52,940 nt of DNA, taken from positions 1 to 52,940 of the forward strand of contig JAJYRM010000015.1 in NCBI GenBank assembly GCA_021794075.1. The letters run 5' to 3'. A program made the translations under genes and the position numbers. Source of the stretch: Bacteroidota bacterium. GTDB taxonomy: Bacteria; Bacteroidota; Ignavibacteria; Kryptoniales; JAKASW01. Shown here piece after piece: positions 35,233 through 44,424 of this stretch. How positions within the stretch are numbered: position 1 is the stretch's first letter; every line of letters begins with the position of its first letter. The notes beneath the pieces were generated by a model. That model was not told the origin of the DNA. It did no database searches and saw only the letters and a program-made list of their open reading frames with translations.

Positions 35233-35264
35233 CATTTTCATTGAACAGACGCGCGTCATTGATT

Positions 35265-35292
35265 AAATTTCTTCAGAGTTTAAAAAGAAATT
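35265..35292 (+). promoter_or_regulatory. Inverted repeat upstream of aconitase
   Basis: AATTTCTT (35266-35273) and AAGAAATT (35285-35292) form an 8-bp inverted repeat with an 11-bp gap, ending 16 bp before the aconitase ATG and 3 bp before its GGAG ribosome site. It may be an operator or a 5'-UTR hairpin. AT-rich repeats arise easily by chance, so confidence is low. Confidence 0.25.
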
Positions 35293-35308
35293 AACGGAGT
35301 GATTCCCA

Positions 35309-38020
35309 ATGGCTGCATTATCAAATTCATTTTCGACAAAGAAAGAACTTAGAGTCAAGAGCTCAGTCTTCAACATCTTCCATCTCCCAGCACTTCAGAA
35401 ACAAAATTACGACATCTCCAGACTCCCATACTCAATCAGGATATTGTTGGAGAATCTCCTGAGGTACGAAGACGGAAGAATCGTGACAGCAACCGACATC
35501 GAAGCGCTGCTGAAATGGGACGGCAAGACGCTTCCGCGGAAGGAGATCGCTTTCATGCCGGCGCGTGTACTTATGCAGGACTTCACGGGAGTCCCCGCGG
35601 TCGTCGATCTTGCGGCGATGAGAAGCGAAGTCGAAAGAAGAAAGGCAGACACGAGCAAGATAAATCCGCTAATACCATCCGAATTGGTCATAGACCACTC
35701 CGTTCAGGTCGACAGATTCGGTAGCGACGACGCGCTGCTATTTAACGCGGAACTTGAATTCAAACGAAATGTCGAGCGTTATAAGTTGCTTCGATGGGGG
35801 CAGAAGGGGTTCAAGAATTTCAACGTCGTTCCTCCGGATACTGGCATAGTTCATCAGGTTAACCTCGAATATCTCGCTCGCGTTGTCGAAACAAGAAGAA
35901 TAGACGGAGTTCTCAACGCGTTTCCTGATTCACTCGTCGGCACCGACTCGCACACAACCATGGTTAACGGACTCGGCGTGTTCGGTTGGGGCGTAGGCGG
36001 CATCGAAGCGGAAGCAGTCATGCTTGGGCAACCCTACTTCATGCTCGTACCGGAAGTCATCGGAGTCAAATTGAACGGCGAACTTCCCGAAGGCGCCACC
36101 GCTACCGACCTTGTGCTCACCGTGACGGAGACACTTCGCAAAAAGGGAGTTGTGGGGAAGATTGTCGAGTATTACGGGGAAGGGATCGCGCGACTCAGCC
36201 TCCCCGACCGTGCCACGTTGAGCAACATGTCGCCGGAATACGGCGCGACCATGGGGTTCTTCCCGATTGATGAAGAAACTTTAAAATACCTCAGACTTAC
36301 AGGGCGTAATGATGAGCAGGTTGCCGTTGTAGAGACCTATTGCAAGGAGCAGGAGCTTTTTTGGAGTAAGAGCAAACCTGAACCGGTATACACCGATGTC
36401 GTGGAGATTGACATGGGCAAGATCGAGCCGAGCATTGCTGGTCCGAAAAGGCCGCAGGATCGCGTCGCGCTCCGTGACGTGAAGATATCTTTCGCGAAAT
36501 CGCTGGTTGCTCCGACAGCGGAACGTGGTTTTGCCGTGAAGCAGGAAAATGTTTCGCGCTCAGTCACGGTAAATAAGAACGGGAAGTCGTTCGATGTTCG
36601 CAACGGTTCGGTAGTCATTGCCGCAATCACAAGCTGCACGAACACGTCCAATCCAGGCGTTCTTGTCGCGGCGGGCCTTCTGGCAAAGAAAGCCGTCGAG
36701 AAATACGGCCTCAAGTCGAAGCCGTGGGTCAAGACGAGTCTTGCGCCGGGGTCGCAAGTTGTGGTGGATTATCTCAATGATGCAGGATTGCTCAAGCCGC
36801 TTGAAGAGCTGAAGTTCAATGTCGTTGGATTTGGATGCACCACCTGCATCGGCAACAGCGGGCCTCTCGATGAAGGTATCTCCGGCGCGATCGAAAAAGA
36901 GAATCTTGTCGCGGCTGCGGTTCTTAGCGGTAACCGGAATTTCGAAGGACGAATCAACCCTCACGCGAAAGCCAGCTACCTCGCCTCGCCGCCCTTGGTC
37001 GTCGCGTACGCTCTCGCCGGAAGAGTAGATTTTGATCCAATCAATGAACCCATCGACACCGCAAAAGACGGAAAGCCTGTTTATCTAAAAGATATTTGGC
37101 CGACGCAGGCTGAAATCAATGAAGTGCTCTCGAAATCAATCAGGCCAGAAATGTACAGGTCGCGTTACGCCGAAGTGTTTGAAGGACCTGAAATCTGGAA
37201 GAAGCTCGATGTGCCGGAAGGAAGCAGTTATAAGTGGGACGGTTCCTCAACCTACATTCAAGAGCCTCCATTCTTCAAGGATCTTCCGCTTGAGCCTCCG
37301 CCGGTCGAGGACATAAGCGGCGCGCGAGTATTGGCGCTTCTCGGGGACTCGGTCACGACGGACCATATATCGCCAGCTGGAAATATCCAGGCCACGAGCG
37401 CCGCTGGGAAATATCTCGTCGAACACGGGGTCCAGCCGAAGGATTTTAATTCTTACGGCTCACGCCGTGGGAACCACGAAGTCATGATGAGAGGGACTTT
37501 TGCGAATATCAGGCTGAAGAATCTTCTCGTCGCGGGGACGGAAGGGAGCTGGACGCTTCACCTTCCTGATGGGGAAAAGATGCTGATATTCGATGCCTCC
37601 ATGAAATATCAGTCGGAGAATATTCCGTTGCTGGTGGTCGCCGGCAAGGAGTACGGAAGCGGGAGCTCGAGAGACTGGGCCGCGAAGGGTACGCTCCTGC
37701 TCGGCATCAAGGCGGTAATCGCCGAGAGTTATGAGAGAATCCATCGAAGTAATCTTGTAGGCGTCGGAGTCCTACCGCTGCAGTTCAAACCCGGTGAAAA
37801 CGCGGCGTCGCTTGGTCTGACCGGAAGGGAGGTCTTCGAGATTGACGGCATCAAAGAAAACCTTACTCCTCACAAGACGCTTCGGGTAACAGCGATCGGC
37901 GAAGGAGGGAAGAAGACCACGTTCGAAGCGGTGGCAAGACTTGACAGTCACGTCGATGTGGAGTACTATAAGAACGGAGGAATTCTCCAGACTGTTCTAA
38001 GGCAGATGCTTAGGGCGTAA
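35309..38020 (+). CDS. acnA: Aconitate hydratase (AcnA type)
   Basis: Isomerises citrate to isocitrate through cis-aconitate using a [4Fe-4S] cluster. The 903-residue length fits the AcnA/IRP1 group. The three cluster cysteines are in AAITSCTNTSNPGVL (about 443) and VGFGCTTCIGNSGPL (about 508 and 511). Other family stretches are YSIRILLENLLR, VPPDTGIVHQVNLEYL, VGTDSHTTMVNGLGVFGWGVGGIEAEAVM split over the substrate region, and the swivel-domain YNSYGSRRGNHEVM-like FNSYGSRRGNHEVM and AGKEYGSGSSRDWAAKG. It completes the citrate to 2-oxoglutarate set with the upstream citrate synthase and icd. Confidence 0.95.
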   Translation: MAALSNSFSTKKELRVKSSVFNIFHLPALQKQNYDISRLPYSIRILLENLLRYEDGRIVTATDIEALLKWDGKTLPRKEIAFMPARVLMQDFTGVPAVVDLAAMRSEVERRKADTSKINPLIPSELVIDHSVQVDRFGSDDALLFNAELEFKRNVERYKLLRWGQKGFKNFNVVPPDTGIVHQVNLEYLARVVETRRIDGVLNAFPDSLVGTDSHTTMVNGLGVFGWGVGGIEAEAVMLGQPYFMLVPEVIGVKLNGELPEGATATDLVLTVTETLRKKGVVGKIVEYYGEGIARLSLPDRATLSNMSPEYGATMGFFPIDEETLKYLRLTGRNDEQVAVVETYCKEQELFWSKSKPEPVYTDVVEIDMGKIEPSIAGPKRPQDRVALRDVKISFAKSLVAPTAERGFAVKQENVSRSVTVNKNGKSFDVRNGSVVIAAITSCTNTSNPGVLVAAGLLAKKAVEKYGLKSKPWVKTSLAPGSQVVVDYLNDAGLLKPLEELKFNVVGFGCTTCIGNSGPLDEGISGAIEKENLVAAAVLSGNRNFEGRINPHAKASYLASPPLVVAYALAGRVDFDPINEPIDTAKDGKPVYLKDIWPTQAEINEVLSKSIRPEMYRSRYAEVFEGPEIWKKLDVPEGSSYKWDGSSTYIQEPPFFKDLPLEPPPVEDISGARVLALLGDSVTTDHISPAGNIQATSAAGKYLVEHGVQPKDFNSYGSRRGNHEVMMRGTFANIRLKNLLVAGTEGSWTLHLPDGEKMLIFDASMKYQSENIPLLVVAGKEYGSGSSRDWAAKGTLLLGIKAVIAESYERIHRSNLVGVGVLPLQFKPGENAASLGLTGREVFEIDGIKENLTPHKTLRVTAIGEGGKKTTFEAVARLDSHVDVEYYKNGGILQTVLRQMLRA

Positions 38021-38278
38021 GACTAGTTCTGTGGGCGCCTCTGGTCTATGGAGCGCTCTCGAAGCAGCCGAAGATCTCTTTTGCCTCCGAATGACCGATT
38101 TAGAAAGGAAAAATTGCTAGTTCGGGGGGAGACGTGAAAAGATCCGCACCTGACGCTGGCAATTCGCCAGATTTATAGGTCGCTTGTGAGAGGTGAAAAG
38201 CCGATTCGCTTCGAGGCATGCCACTTATTTGGAAATCGTTGCCCATTTTAGTAGATTTATGCGTAAATAGGAGAAAAA

Positions 38279-38500
38279 ATGAGAAGCGGAATTCACCCGA
38301 AATATCACAACGTTACAGTGACTTGTGTATGCGGGAATACATTTCAAACGAGATCGACAGAACCAGGCGAGTTCTTGAAAGTAGAAATTTGCTCTAGTTG
38401 TCATCCCTTCTTCACCGGCAAGCAGAAGCTTATTGACTCGGCCGGACGCGTGGAGAAATTCATGCAGAAGTATGGCAAGAAAATGAAAGCTGGGGCGTAG
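38279..38500 (+). CDS. rpmE: 50S ribosomal protein L31
   Basis: A 73-residue L31 with the opening [16 protein letters not shown] and the ending [23 protein letters not shown]. The four cysteines C16, C18, C38 and C41 (CVC and CSSC) make this the zinc-binding (C+) form, as opposed to the zinc-independent paralogue. AGGAG precedes the ATG. The 258-bp upstream gap holds a small CTGGC/GCCAG hairpin (around 38155-38171), but I cannot match it to a known L31 leader. Confidence 0.95.
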   Translation: MRSGIHPKYHNVTVTCVCGNTFQTRSTEPGEFLKVEICSSCHPFFTGKQKLIDSAGRVEKFMQKYGKKMKAGA

Positions 38501-38522
38501 GTCTTTCAGTTTCTTCTTGGAT

Positions 38523-38543
38523 TGCCCCGGTTCGCCCGGGGCA
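38523..38543 (+). terminator. Hairpin after rpmE, probable terminator
   Basis: TGCCCCGG (38523-38530) pairs with CCGGGGCA (38536-38543) around a 5-nt loop. The stem is strong, but the following TATATGTTTG has only a weak T-run, so termination may be partial. Confidence 0.6.
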
Positions 38544-38572
38544 TATATGTTTGAGTGAGCGTGATTGAGCGT

Positions 38573-38581
38573 TTATCCACA
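38573..38581 (+). promoter_or_regulatory. Single consensus DnaA box
   Basis: TTATCCACA at 38573-38581 is an exact match to the strict DnaA-box consensus, in the gap between rpmE and rsmB. No second box, AT-rich unwinding element or dnaA/dnaN gene was found nearby, so an origin is not indicated. It could be a titration or regulatory site, or chance. Confidence 0.35.
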
Positions 38582-38739
38582 AATAGGCAAGTTTTGATAT
38601 AGAAACTTGGAAATGAACTTTTACTAACCAAAGGTGTAACGAACAGACCGCCGTCGTGACCTAAGTACAATATTCCGGGCATGATAAATTGTTACGATGG
38701 CAGTAAGACCGCAGCAAACGCAAAGTAAGGGGTGCAGAG

Positions 38740-40128
38740 ATGGAACAGCCTAAGAGGTACAGGAATTATCCGCGTGAGGAAACCGAGACCGTGATCTACG
38801 AAACCGCTCGAGAGGTTGCAGTCAAAGTACTAAACCGGATCGAGAGAACAGATTCCTATCTTGACAAAGTCTTGGATTTCGAGCTCAGGTATTCGGAGTT
38901 GAGTAAGCTCGATAAGTCTTTTCTGACTGAGCTCGTCAATGGAACTGTTCGCTGGAAATTAAGAATCGATTATGTGATTTCGCAGTTCTATCGGGGCGAT
39001 TACGCTAAGCTGGATGTTAACATCAAGAACGCAATCCGGATAGCGATGTATCAGATCATGTTTCTTGAAAGGGTGCCACAGTCAGCCGCAGTGAACGAGG
39101 CCGTCGAATTTGTCAAGAAGCTGCGTGGGCAGTTTCTGGCGAACCTTGTTAACGCCATTCTCAGAACTTCTATCCGGAAACTGGATTCTGTCGACTATCC
39201 TTCGATTGAAGACGACCCGATCAAGGCGCTTTCTATCGTTCATTCGTTCCCTTCCTGGCTCGTTAGAAGGTTCGTCAACCGCTTCGGAGTCTATGAGACG
39301 GAGCAGTTGTTGACTTCATTGAATGAGCGACCGAGGCTTTCGGTGAGGGTGAACCCCAGGAAAATTTCCGTCGACGAACTCGCGACATCCTTTGAAACCA
39401 AGGGACTGAAAGTCACACGAGGACGATTCCTCCCCAACTTTTTCTTTGTGGAAGGGCTGTCGAGGATCGGTGAGCTCGATTCGTTTCGCGCCGGGCATTT
39501 CACTGTTCAGGATGAAAGTGCGGGGCTTGTCTCAAAGCTTCTTGACCCGAAGCCCTCGGAGCGAATACTCGATATGTGTGCCGCACCGGGAGGGAAGACA
39601 ACGCATATCCTGGAGTTGACGAGTGGGGAAGCTGACGTGACTGCCGTCGAGAAGTACGAAAACCGCGCGAGACTGATCCAGGATTCAGTCGACCGGATGG
39701 GTTATCCTCACGTCAAGATTGTTGTGGCGGACGCCGGGATGTATTCCGATGCTGTCCTTTTCGATAAGATACTGATCGACGCGCCGTGCACCGGTTTTGG
39801 CGTTATGAAGAAAAAACCGGACTCAAAGTGGAAGCGTGAGCCAGAGGATATCGAGATGCTGAATCAAATCCAGAGCAATATTCTCGAGAACGCAGTGAAG
39901 TTGCTTAAACCCAACGGCGTGATAGTCTACAGCACATGCACAATTGAGGCGGCTGAAAACCAGGAGATAGTCCAGGCATTCATCGCAAAGCATCCGGAGT
40001 TCAAGCTCGAGCCTGCCGACGAGTTTGTGGATCGCTCGGTCGTGAGCAAGGAAGGGTACATCGAGACTTTCCCGCACCGGAACGACATGGATGGAAGCTT
40101 CGCGGCGAGACTCCGGAAAACGAAGTGA
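38740..40128 (+). CDS. rsmB: 16S rRNA (cytosine-967-C5) methyltransferase
   Basis: 462 residues combining an N-terminal NusB-like RNA-binding domain (about 20-165; AREVAVKVLNRIERTDSYLDKVLD, ELVNGTVRWKLRIDYVISQF) with a C5-cytosine RNA methyltransferase domain. The SAM loop is MCAAPGGKTTHILEL, motif IV is LIDAPCTGFGVM (release cysteine) and motif VI is VYSTCTIEAAENQ (nucleophilic cysteine). The protein ends DGSFAARLRK, the usual family terminus. It methylates C967 of 16S rRNA. The aldolase gene follows after 62 bp with its own strong ribosome site. Confidence 0.92.
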   Translation: MEQPKRYRNYPREETETVIYETAREVAVKVLNRIERTDSYLDKVLDFELRYSELSKLDKSFLTELVNGTVRWKLRIDYVISQFYRGDYAKLDVNIKNAIRIAMYQIMFLERVPQSAAVNEAVEFVKKLRGQFLANLVNAILRTSIRKLDSVDYPSIEDDPIKALSIVHSFPSWLVRRFVNRFGVYETEQLLTSLNERPRLSVRVNPRKISVDELATSFETKGLKVTRGRFLPNFFFVEGLSRIGELDSFRAGHFTVQDESAGLVSKLLDPKPSERILDMCAAPGGKTTHILELTSGEADVTAVEKYENRARLIQDSVDRMGYPHVKIVVADAGMYSDAVLFDKILIDAPCTGFGVMKKKPDSKWKREPEDIEMLNQIQSNILENAVKLLKPNGVIVYSTCTIEAAENQEIVQAFIAKHPEFKLEPADEFVDRSVVSKEGYIETFPHRNDMDGSFAARLRKTK

Positions 40129-40190
40129 CATTCTTGAATGCGACGCGACCTTTTAATAACTTGCTAAGGAAAATACTTTTGGAGGTTTAA

Positions 40191-41540
40191 ATGGTGAAGA
40201 ACGTTGAAGAGCTTAAAAGTTCTCTGCAGGGAGTCGTCGAGGTGGACGGCTGGCAGAAAGCGAAAGTTGCCAATGCAGATAAGCTCCGCAGCTCTGTTAT
40301 AGACACATTGGTTTACGAATCTGTTTTCAATTCAAATGAAGAAGTAAAGAGTAAGTCGCGCTGGCTGATAAGGGAACTCGCCAAGAATCTTGGATGCGGT
40401 TCAGCCTCGATACAGGGCCTCTATGACGCCTTCGGGCGCGGTGAGGTGTCCGGATTCACGGTTCCGGCCGTCAACGTGCGCGGTATGACGTATGACTTTG
40501 CTCGCGCTATGTTCCGTGTCGCCAAGAAGCATCAAATCGGCGCCTTCGTGTTTGAAATAGCCAAGTCGGAGATGGGATACACCCTCCAGCGCCCTGATGA
40601 GTATTCTGCGTGCATTCTAGCGGCAGCCGTTAAGGAAAATTATTCCGGACCTGTCTTCATTCAGGGAGACCATTTCCAGTTCAATGCGAAGAAGTTCGCC
40701 GAGGATCCCAAGAAGGAAACCGAAGTGATCAGGTCTCTGATCAAGGAAGCCGTCGCCGCGCAATTCTATAACATCGATATCGATTCATCGACACTTGTCG
40801 ACCTAAGCAAGTCTACTCTCGAAGAACAGCAGCGTAACAATTTTGAGCTCGCCGCTGAGATGACGGCCCTCATAAGAGAAATCGAGCCCAAGGGAGTTAC
40901 GATATCCGTTGGAGGTGAAATCGGGGAGGTTGGAAAAAAGAATTCCACCCCGGAAGAGTTCCGCGCCTACATGCAGGGATATGTGAAGGCTCTCACTTCG
41001 AAGAAGAAAGGCGCTAAGATCATAAGCAAGATTAGTGTGCAGACTGGGTCGAGCCACGGAGGCGTTCCTCTGGCCGACGGCACCGTAGCCAAGGTAAATA
41101 TCGACTTTGACGTCCTGAAGAAAATCTCGGAAATCTCCAGAAAGGAATACGGGATGGCCGGGGCAGTCCAGCACGGAGCATCCACGTTACCGGAAGAACT
41201 TTTCGATAAGTTCCCGGGCGTCGGGACGGCGGAGATACATCTGGCGACCGGTTTTCAGAATCTTCTGTACGACCTGTTCCCGAAAGAATTCAGAGAGAGT
41301 ATTTACGACTACCTCAGGAAAAACATGGCCGACGAAAAGAAGCCGGACATGACCGACGAGCAGTTCATCTACAAGACCAGGAAAAAGGGGTTCGGCCCGT
41401 TCAAGGAACAGATGTGGAACCTCGATAAGAGCTGGTTCGAGATGGCGAACAAGGAACTCGAGAAGAGATTCGAGTTTATTTTCCTGAAACTCAATATGCA
41501 GAACACGAAGAGCGTAGTCGATAAGTACGTCAAATTCTGA
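40191..41540 (+). CDS. Class II fructose-bisphosphate aldolase-like protein (long form)
   Basis: A 449-residue class II (zinc) aldolase-type barrel. Zinc and substrate segments are seen in PVFIQGDHFQFNAKKF (about 158; Asp-His), the YNIDIDSSTLVDLSK strand, VGGEIGEVG, ISVQTGSSHGGVPLADG (about 286) and AGAVQHGASTLPEELF (about 327). It is about 90 residues longer than E. coli FbaA (359), with an extra N-terminal helical region before TVPAVNVRGMTYDFARAM and a longer C-terminal tail. Fructose-1,6-bisphosphate is the likely substrate, but tagatose- or other ketose-bisphosphate activity is possible. A strong TTGGAGG lies before the ATG. Confidence 0.82.
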   Translation: MVKNVEELKSSLQGVVEVDGWQKAKVANADKLRSSVIDTLVYESVFNSNEEVKSKSRWLIRELAKNLGCGSASIQGLYDAFGRGEVSGFTVPAVNVRGMTYDFARAMFRVAKKHQIGAFVFEIAKSEMGYTLQRPDEYSACILAAAVKENYSGPVFIQGDHFQFNAKKFAEDPKKETEVIRSLIKEAVAAQFYNIDIDSSTLVDLSKSTLEEQQRNNFELAAEMTALIREIEPKGVTISVGGEIGEVGKKNSTPEEFRAYMQGYVKALTSKKKGAKIISKISVQTGSSHGGVPLADGTVAKVNIDFDVLKKISEISRKEYGMAGAVQHGASTLPEELFDKFPGVGTAEIHLATGFQNLLYDLFPKEFRESIYDYLRKNMADEKKPDMTDEQFIYKTRKKGFGPFKEQMWNLDKSWFEMANKELEKRFEFIFLKLNMQNTKSVVDKYVKF

Positions 41541-41583
41541 CGCCGATTGAAAAGTCGGTTTAGAGAAGGGACATTTTCCCGGC

Positions 41584-42975
41584 TTGACGAAGAGTTCGTC
41601 TCACGAAAAGTTAACGGCGGCGCTAAGTTCTGTAGTTGCCGCCGTCTTTCTTACCGCATTTAAACTATTAGTCGGAATGAGTACGGGGAGCCTCGGTATC
41701 CTTAGCGAGGCGGCCCACTCCGGACTTGATCTGCTCGCGGCCTTCATGACTTTCTTCGCCGTTAGAGCGGCCGACAAGCCTGCGGACTCCGAGCACCATT
41801 ACGGGCACGGCAAGTTTGAAAACATTTCCGCCTTTTTCGAAACACTCCTCCTGCTTCTGACCTGTTTCCTCATTGCAAGGGAAGCCATCGAGCGCATTTT
41901 CTTCCGGCAGGTGCCGATTGACGTGACGGCTTGGAGCTTCATAGTGATGGGGACGTCAATCGTGATCGATTTCACCAGGTCCAGAATTCTCCTGCGGGCC
42001 GCGAAAAAATACCACAGTCAGGCGCTGGAAGCGGATGCTCTCCATTTTAGTACGGACATACTGAGTTCGAGCGTTGTGATCTTCGGACTCATCGGCGCGA
42101 AACTTGGCTTCGAGTTCGCGGATCCTATCGCGGCTCTTGGAGTCTCGGCAATCGTAGTCGTGATAAGCCTCCGATTGGGCAAGAGAGCCATTGACGTTCT
42201 CGTTGACAGGAGCCCCGATCCCGCTCTTGTGGCGTCGATTCGAACCGCCGCGCTGCAGTCAAGCGAGATCCGCGAGCTGAAGAAGCTGCGCGTCAGAGAT
42301 TCCGGCGGAAGAATCTTCGTTGACATGGTAGTGGGACTCCCGAGGCTTCTCCCTTTCGAGCAGGCCCATAAGCTCATGGACGGAATCGAGCAGCGAGTGA
42401 GGAAGATAAGGGATGGTATTGACGTCGTGGTTCACGCGGAACCTGTCGAGACAATGGAAGAAACAGTTCTTGACAAGGTGAGATTCGCCGCCGAGGACAC
42501 CGGCAGCAAGATCCATCAAATCGAAGTCTTCACAACGGATGGGGGAATTGTCATCGACCTTCACCTCGAAGTGGAGGACGCCAATACGATCGAGGAAGCG
42601 CACTTGAAGGCGGACAAGCTGGAGAATGCGATACGCCACCAGGTCAATGAAGTGGAGGAGATTTTTGTTCACATCGACAAATCCTCAGGAGAGCTGATAC
42701 AAGCCAAATCGGTGAGCCTGAGGAACAGCAACCTGCCTCGCAGAATTATTGATTTCATCAGATTGAAACGCGAGGTAGTATCTTGTGGAAATCTGAATTT
42801 TACTGAAAGCGCATCCGGCCTTCGTGTAGGCCTGACATGTCAGATCAAAGATACTTTTTCATTGGAAGAGACAGTTAGGATCGTGAATGAGCTTGAAGAA
42901 GATATTGTGAGGGAGTTTCCGCAAATAAACAAGGCAGTGATTCACCAGGAACCCGTTGACGGCAAAGGAATATGA
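41584..42975 (+). CDS. Cation diffusion facilitator transporter with three C-terminal repeats
   Basis: Residues about 1-205 are a six-helix CDF core. Transport-site motifs are EAAHSGLDLL in helix 2 and DALHFSTDILSSS in helix 5, both HxxxD, giving an HD-HD site like zinc-selective ZnT proteins rather than the DD-HD site of YiiP. The loop HHYGHGKFENISAF is also typical. Beyond one normal dimerisation domain (about 213-290, LVDRSPDPALVASIRTAAL...) there are two more units of the same kind (about 293-370 and 378-460), so the protein is 463 residues against roughly 300 for most CDF proteins. The start is TTG 41584, giving the standard N-terminus; no strong ribosome site is seen. It overlaps alaX by 4 bp. 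Likely zinc or divalent metal export. Confidence 0.87.
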   Translation: MTKSSSHEKLTAALSSVVAAVFLTAFKLLVGMSTGSLGILSEAAHSGLDLLAAFMTFFAVRAADKPADSEHHYGHGKFENISAFFETLLLLLTCFLIAREAIERIFFRQVPIDVTAWSFIVMGTSIVIDFTRSRILLRAAKKYHSQALEADALHFSTDILSSSVVIFGLIGAKLGFEFADPIAALGVSAIVVVISLRLGKRAIDVLVDRSPDPALVASIRTAALQSSEIRELKKLRVRDSGGRIFVDMVVGLPRLLPFEQAHKLMDGIEQRVRKIRDGIDVVVHAEPVETMEETVLDKVRFAAEDTGSKIHQIEVFTTDGGIVIDLHLEVEDANTIEEAHLKADKLENAIRHQVNEVEEIFVHIDKSSGELIQAKSVSLRNSNLPRRIIDFIRLKREVVSCGNLNFTESASGLRVGLTCQIKDTFSLEETVRIVNELEEDIVREFPQINKAVIHQEPVDGKGI

Positions 42976-44156
42976 GACCTTATTACGACGACCCATACAC
43001 AACTGAATTCAAGGCGAATGTAACTGAATGTATCAGCAGGGAAGACGGCTTCGCCGCGCTTCTTGACAACAGCTATTTCTATCCGACCTCCGGAGGGCAG
43101 GAGCACGATATCGGATTCATCGGCCAAGAGGAAGTTGCGGATGTGATCGAGGAGGAAGGCCGCGTCCTGCATATCGTAACGCGAAAAATCCCGATCGGTG
43201 AAGCCGAATGTAGGATAGACAGGAAGAGACGGGTTGGCAACATGCAGCAGCATACGGGCCAGCACATGCTTTCCGCCGCATTCGACAGCCTGTTCGGCAT
43301 CGAAACAGTCTCGTCGAGACTTGGTGAATACATCGGTTCGATCGACCTGTCTCGTCAACCGACAGAAGCGGAGATCTCTCAGGCCGTGGAAGCGGTGAAC
43401 ATGGTGATACGTGAGAACCGTCCGATTACGGTTCACTATGCGGAACCGGGTGATGTCGGATCATTCCATCTTAGAAAGCCTCCTAAGGTTGATGGGACCG
43501 TGAGGATCATCGATGTCAAAGATTTCGATATGTCCGCATGCGGCGGAACCCACTGCACGCACACATCCGAAATAGGCGTTGTCTTGACGGGAAACGTCGA
43601 GAAGGTGAAGGGAGCCTTGACCCGCATCGAATTCTTCTGCGGAGAGAGAGCGATAAGGCGTTACTATGAAATGTTCAGGTCCGCGCATGAGAGCTCAAGA
43701 CTCATTTCTGCGGGCATTGACGATCTGCCTGTTGCGGTTCAAAAAATCAAGACTCAAATTCAGGAGCGCGATAGCAGGATCAAAGACCTTTCAGGGAAGA
43801 TACTGGAGAGTATATGCGAGCGAGCCGTTCAACGCGTGGAAGGAACGGACGAATCGCTTGTCGTTGTTGATCTCTCGTCTGAAATTGAAAACACCGAGGA
43901 CATGCGTTTCGTGGGGAGCTGCGTTTCGAAAAGGACTAAGAAGTCGTTTGCATTTCATCGTACTGAGGGAAATATTAGCTACATGAATCTGAACCTTGCG
44001 TTTGAAGAAAGTCTCGCCACATCAGTCATGTCTGCTCTTCGATCCGAGTTAGGCGTAAAAGGTGGAGGGCGAGGCGGCTATTTCTCCATCACGTTTGAGG
44101 CTTCGGAAAAAGAGAAGGTGGTTGAATTCGTGAGGAGCAAAGTCGGAAATGGATGA
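42972..44156 (+). CDS. AlaX-type alanyl-tRNA editing protein (long form)
   Basis: A 394-residue free-standing homologue of the AlaRS editing domain, expected to deacylate Ser-tRNA(Ala) or Gly-tRNA(Ala). The N-terminal beta part includes DNSYFYPTSGGQEHD; the zinc site is formed by MQQHTGQHMLSAAF (HxxxH, about 93-97) and SACGGTHCTHTSEIG (about 190). After that comes a helical linker and a C-terminal DHHA1-like domain ending in GGRGGYFSITFEASEKEKV, which makes it the long AlaX type. It sits in ATGA overlap after the CDF gene and overlaps the acylphosphatase gene by 8 bp. Confidence 0.9.
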   Translation: MRPYYDDPYTTEFKANVTECISREDGFAALLDNSYFYPTSGGQEHDIGFIGQEEVADVIEEEGRVLHIVTRKIPIGEAECRIDRKRRVGNMQQHTGQHMLSAAFDSLFGIETVSSRLGEYIGSIDLSRQPTEAEISQAVEAVNMVIRENRPITVHYAEPGDVGSFHLRKPPKVDGTVRIIDVKDFDMSACGGTHCTHTSEIGVVLTGNVEKVKGALTRIEFFCGERAIRRYYEMFRSAHESSRLISAGIDDLPVAVQKIKTQIQERDSRIKDLSGKILESICERAVQRVEGTDESLVVVDLSSEIENTEDMRFVGSCVSKRTKKSFAFHRTEGNISYMNLNLAFEESLATSVMSALRSELGVKGGGRGGYFSITFEASEKEKVVEFVRSKVGNG

Positions 44157-44424
44157 CGCACGGGCGCATCTATTCGTGAGCGGCCTTGTCCAAGGTGTTG
44201 GGTACAGGTACTATGCGATGCGAAAAGCCAATGCTTATGGGGTCAGCGGGTTCGCGAAGAACCTGATGGACGGTCGCGTCGAGGTGGTGGTTGAAGGGAG
44301 TCGGAGCATGGTGGAACAGTTTATCAGCGACCTAAAAGTCGGCCCAATGTCCGCGCATGTTTCTGACATACGAATAGAGTGGGACCAACCTACGTATGAA
44401 TTCAATGGGTTTCAGGGATTATGA
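44149..44424 (+). CDS. acyP: Acylphosphatase
   Basis: A 91-residue enzyme hydrolysing acyl phosphates such as carbamoyl phosphate or 1,3-bisphosphoglycerate. The signature GLVQGVGYRYY carries the phosphate-binding Arg20, and GVSGFAKNLMDGRVEVVVEG carries the catalytic Asn38. Length and both motifs are standard. It overlaps alaX upstream by 8 bp and ispF downstream by 4 bp (ATGA). Confidence 0.94.
   Translation: MDDARAHLFVSGLVQGVGYRYYAMRKANAYGVSGFAKNLMDGRVEVVVEGSRSMVEQFISDLKVGPMSAHVSDIRIEWDQPTYEFNGFQGL

Noticed and set aside
38150-38175. CTGGC/GCCAG hairpin as an L31 leader element
   Set aside because: The stem is only 5 bp and does not match any ribosomal leader structure I know; such hairpins occur by chance.
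38570-38740. Replication origin near the DnaA box
   Set aside because: Only one box is present, with no AT-rich unwinding region, no box cluster and no dnaA or dnaN nearby.
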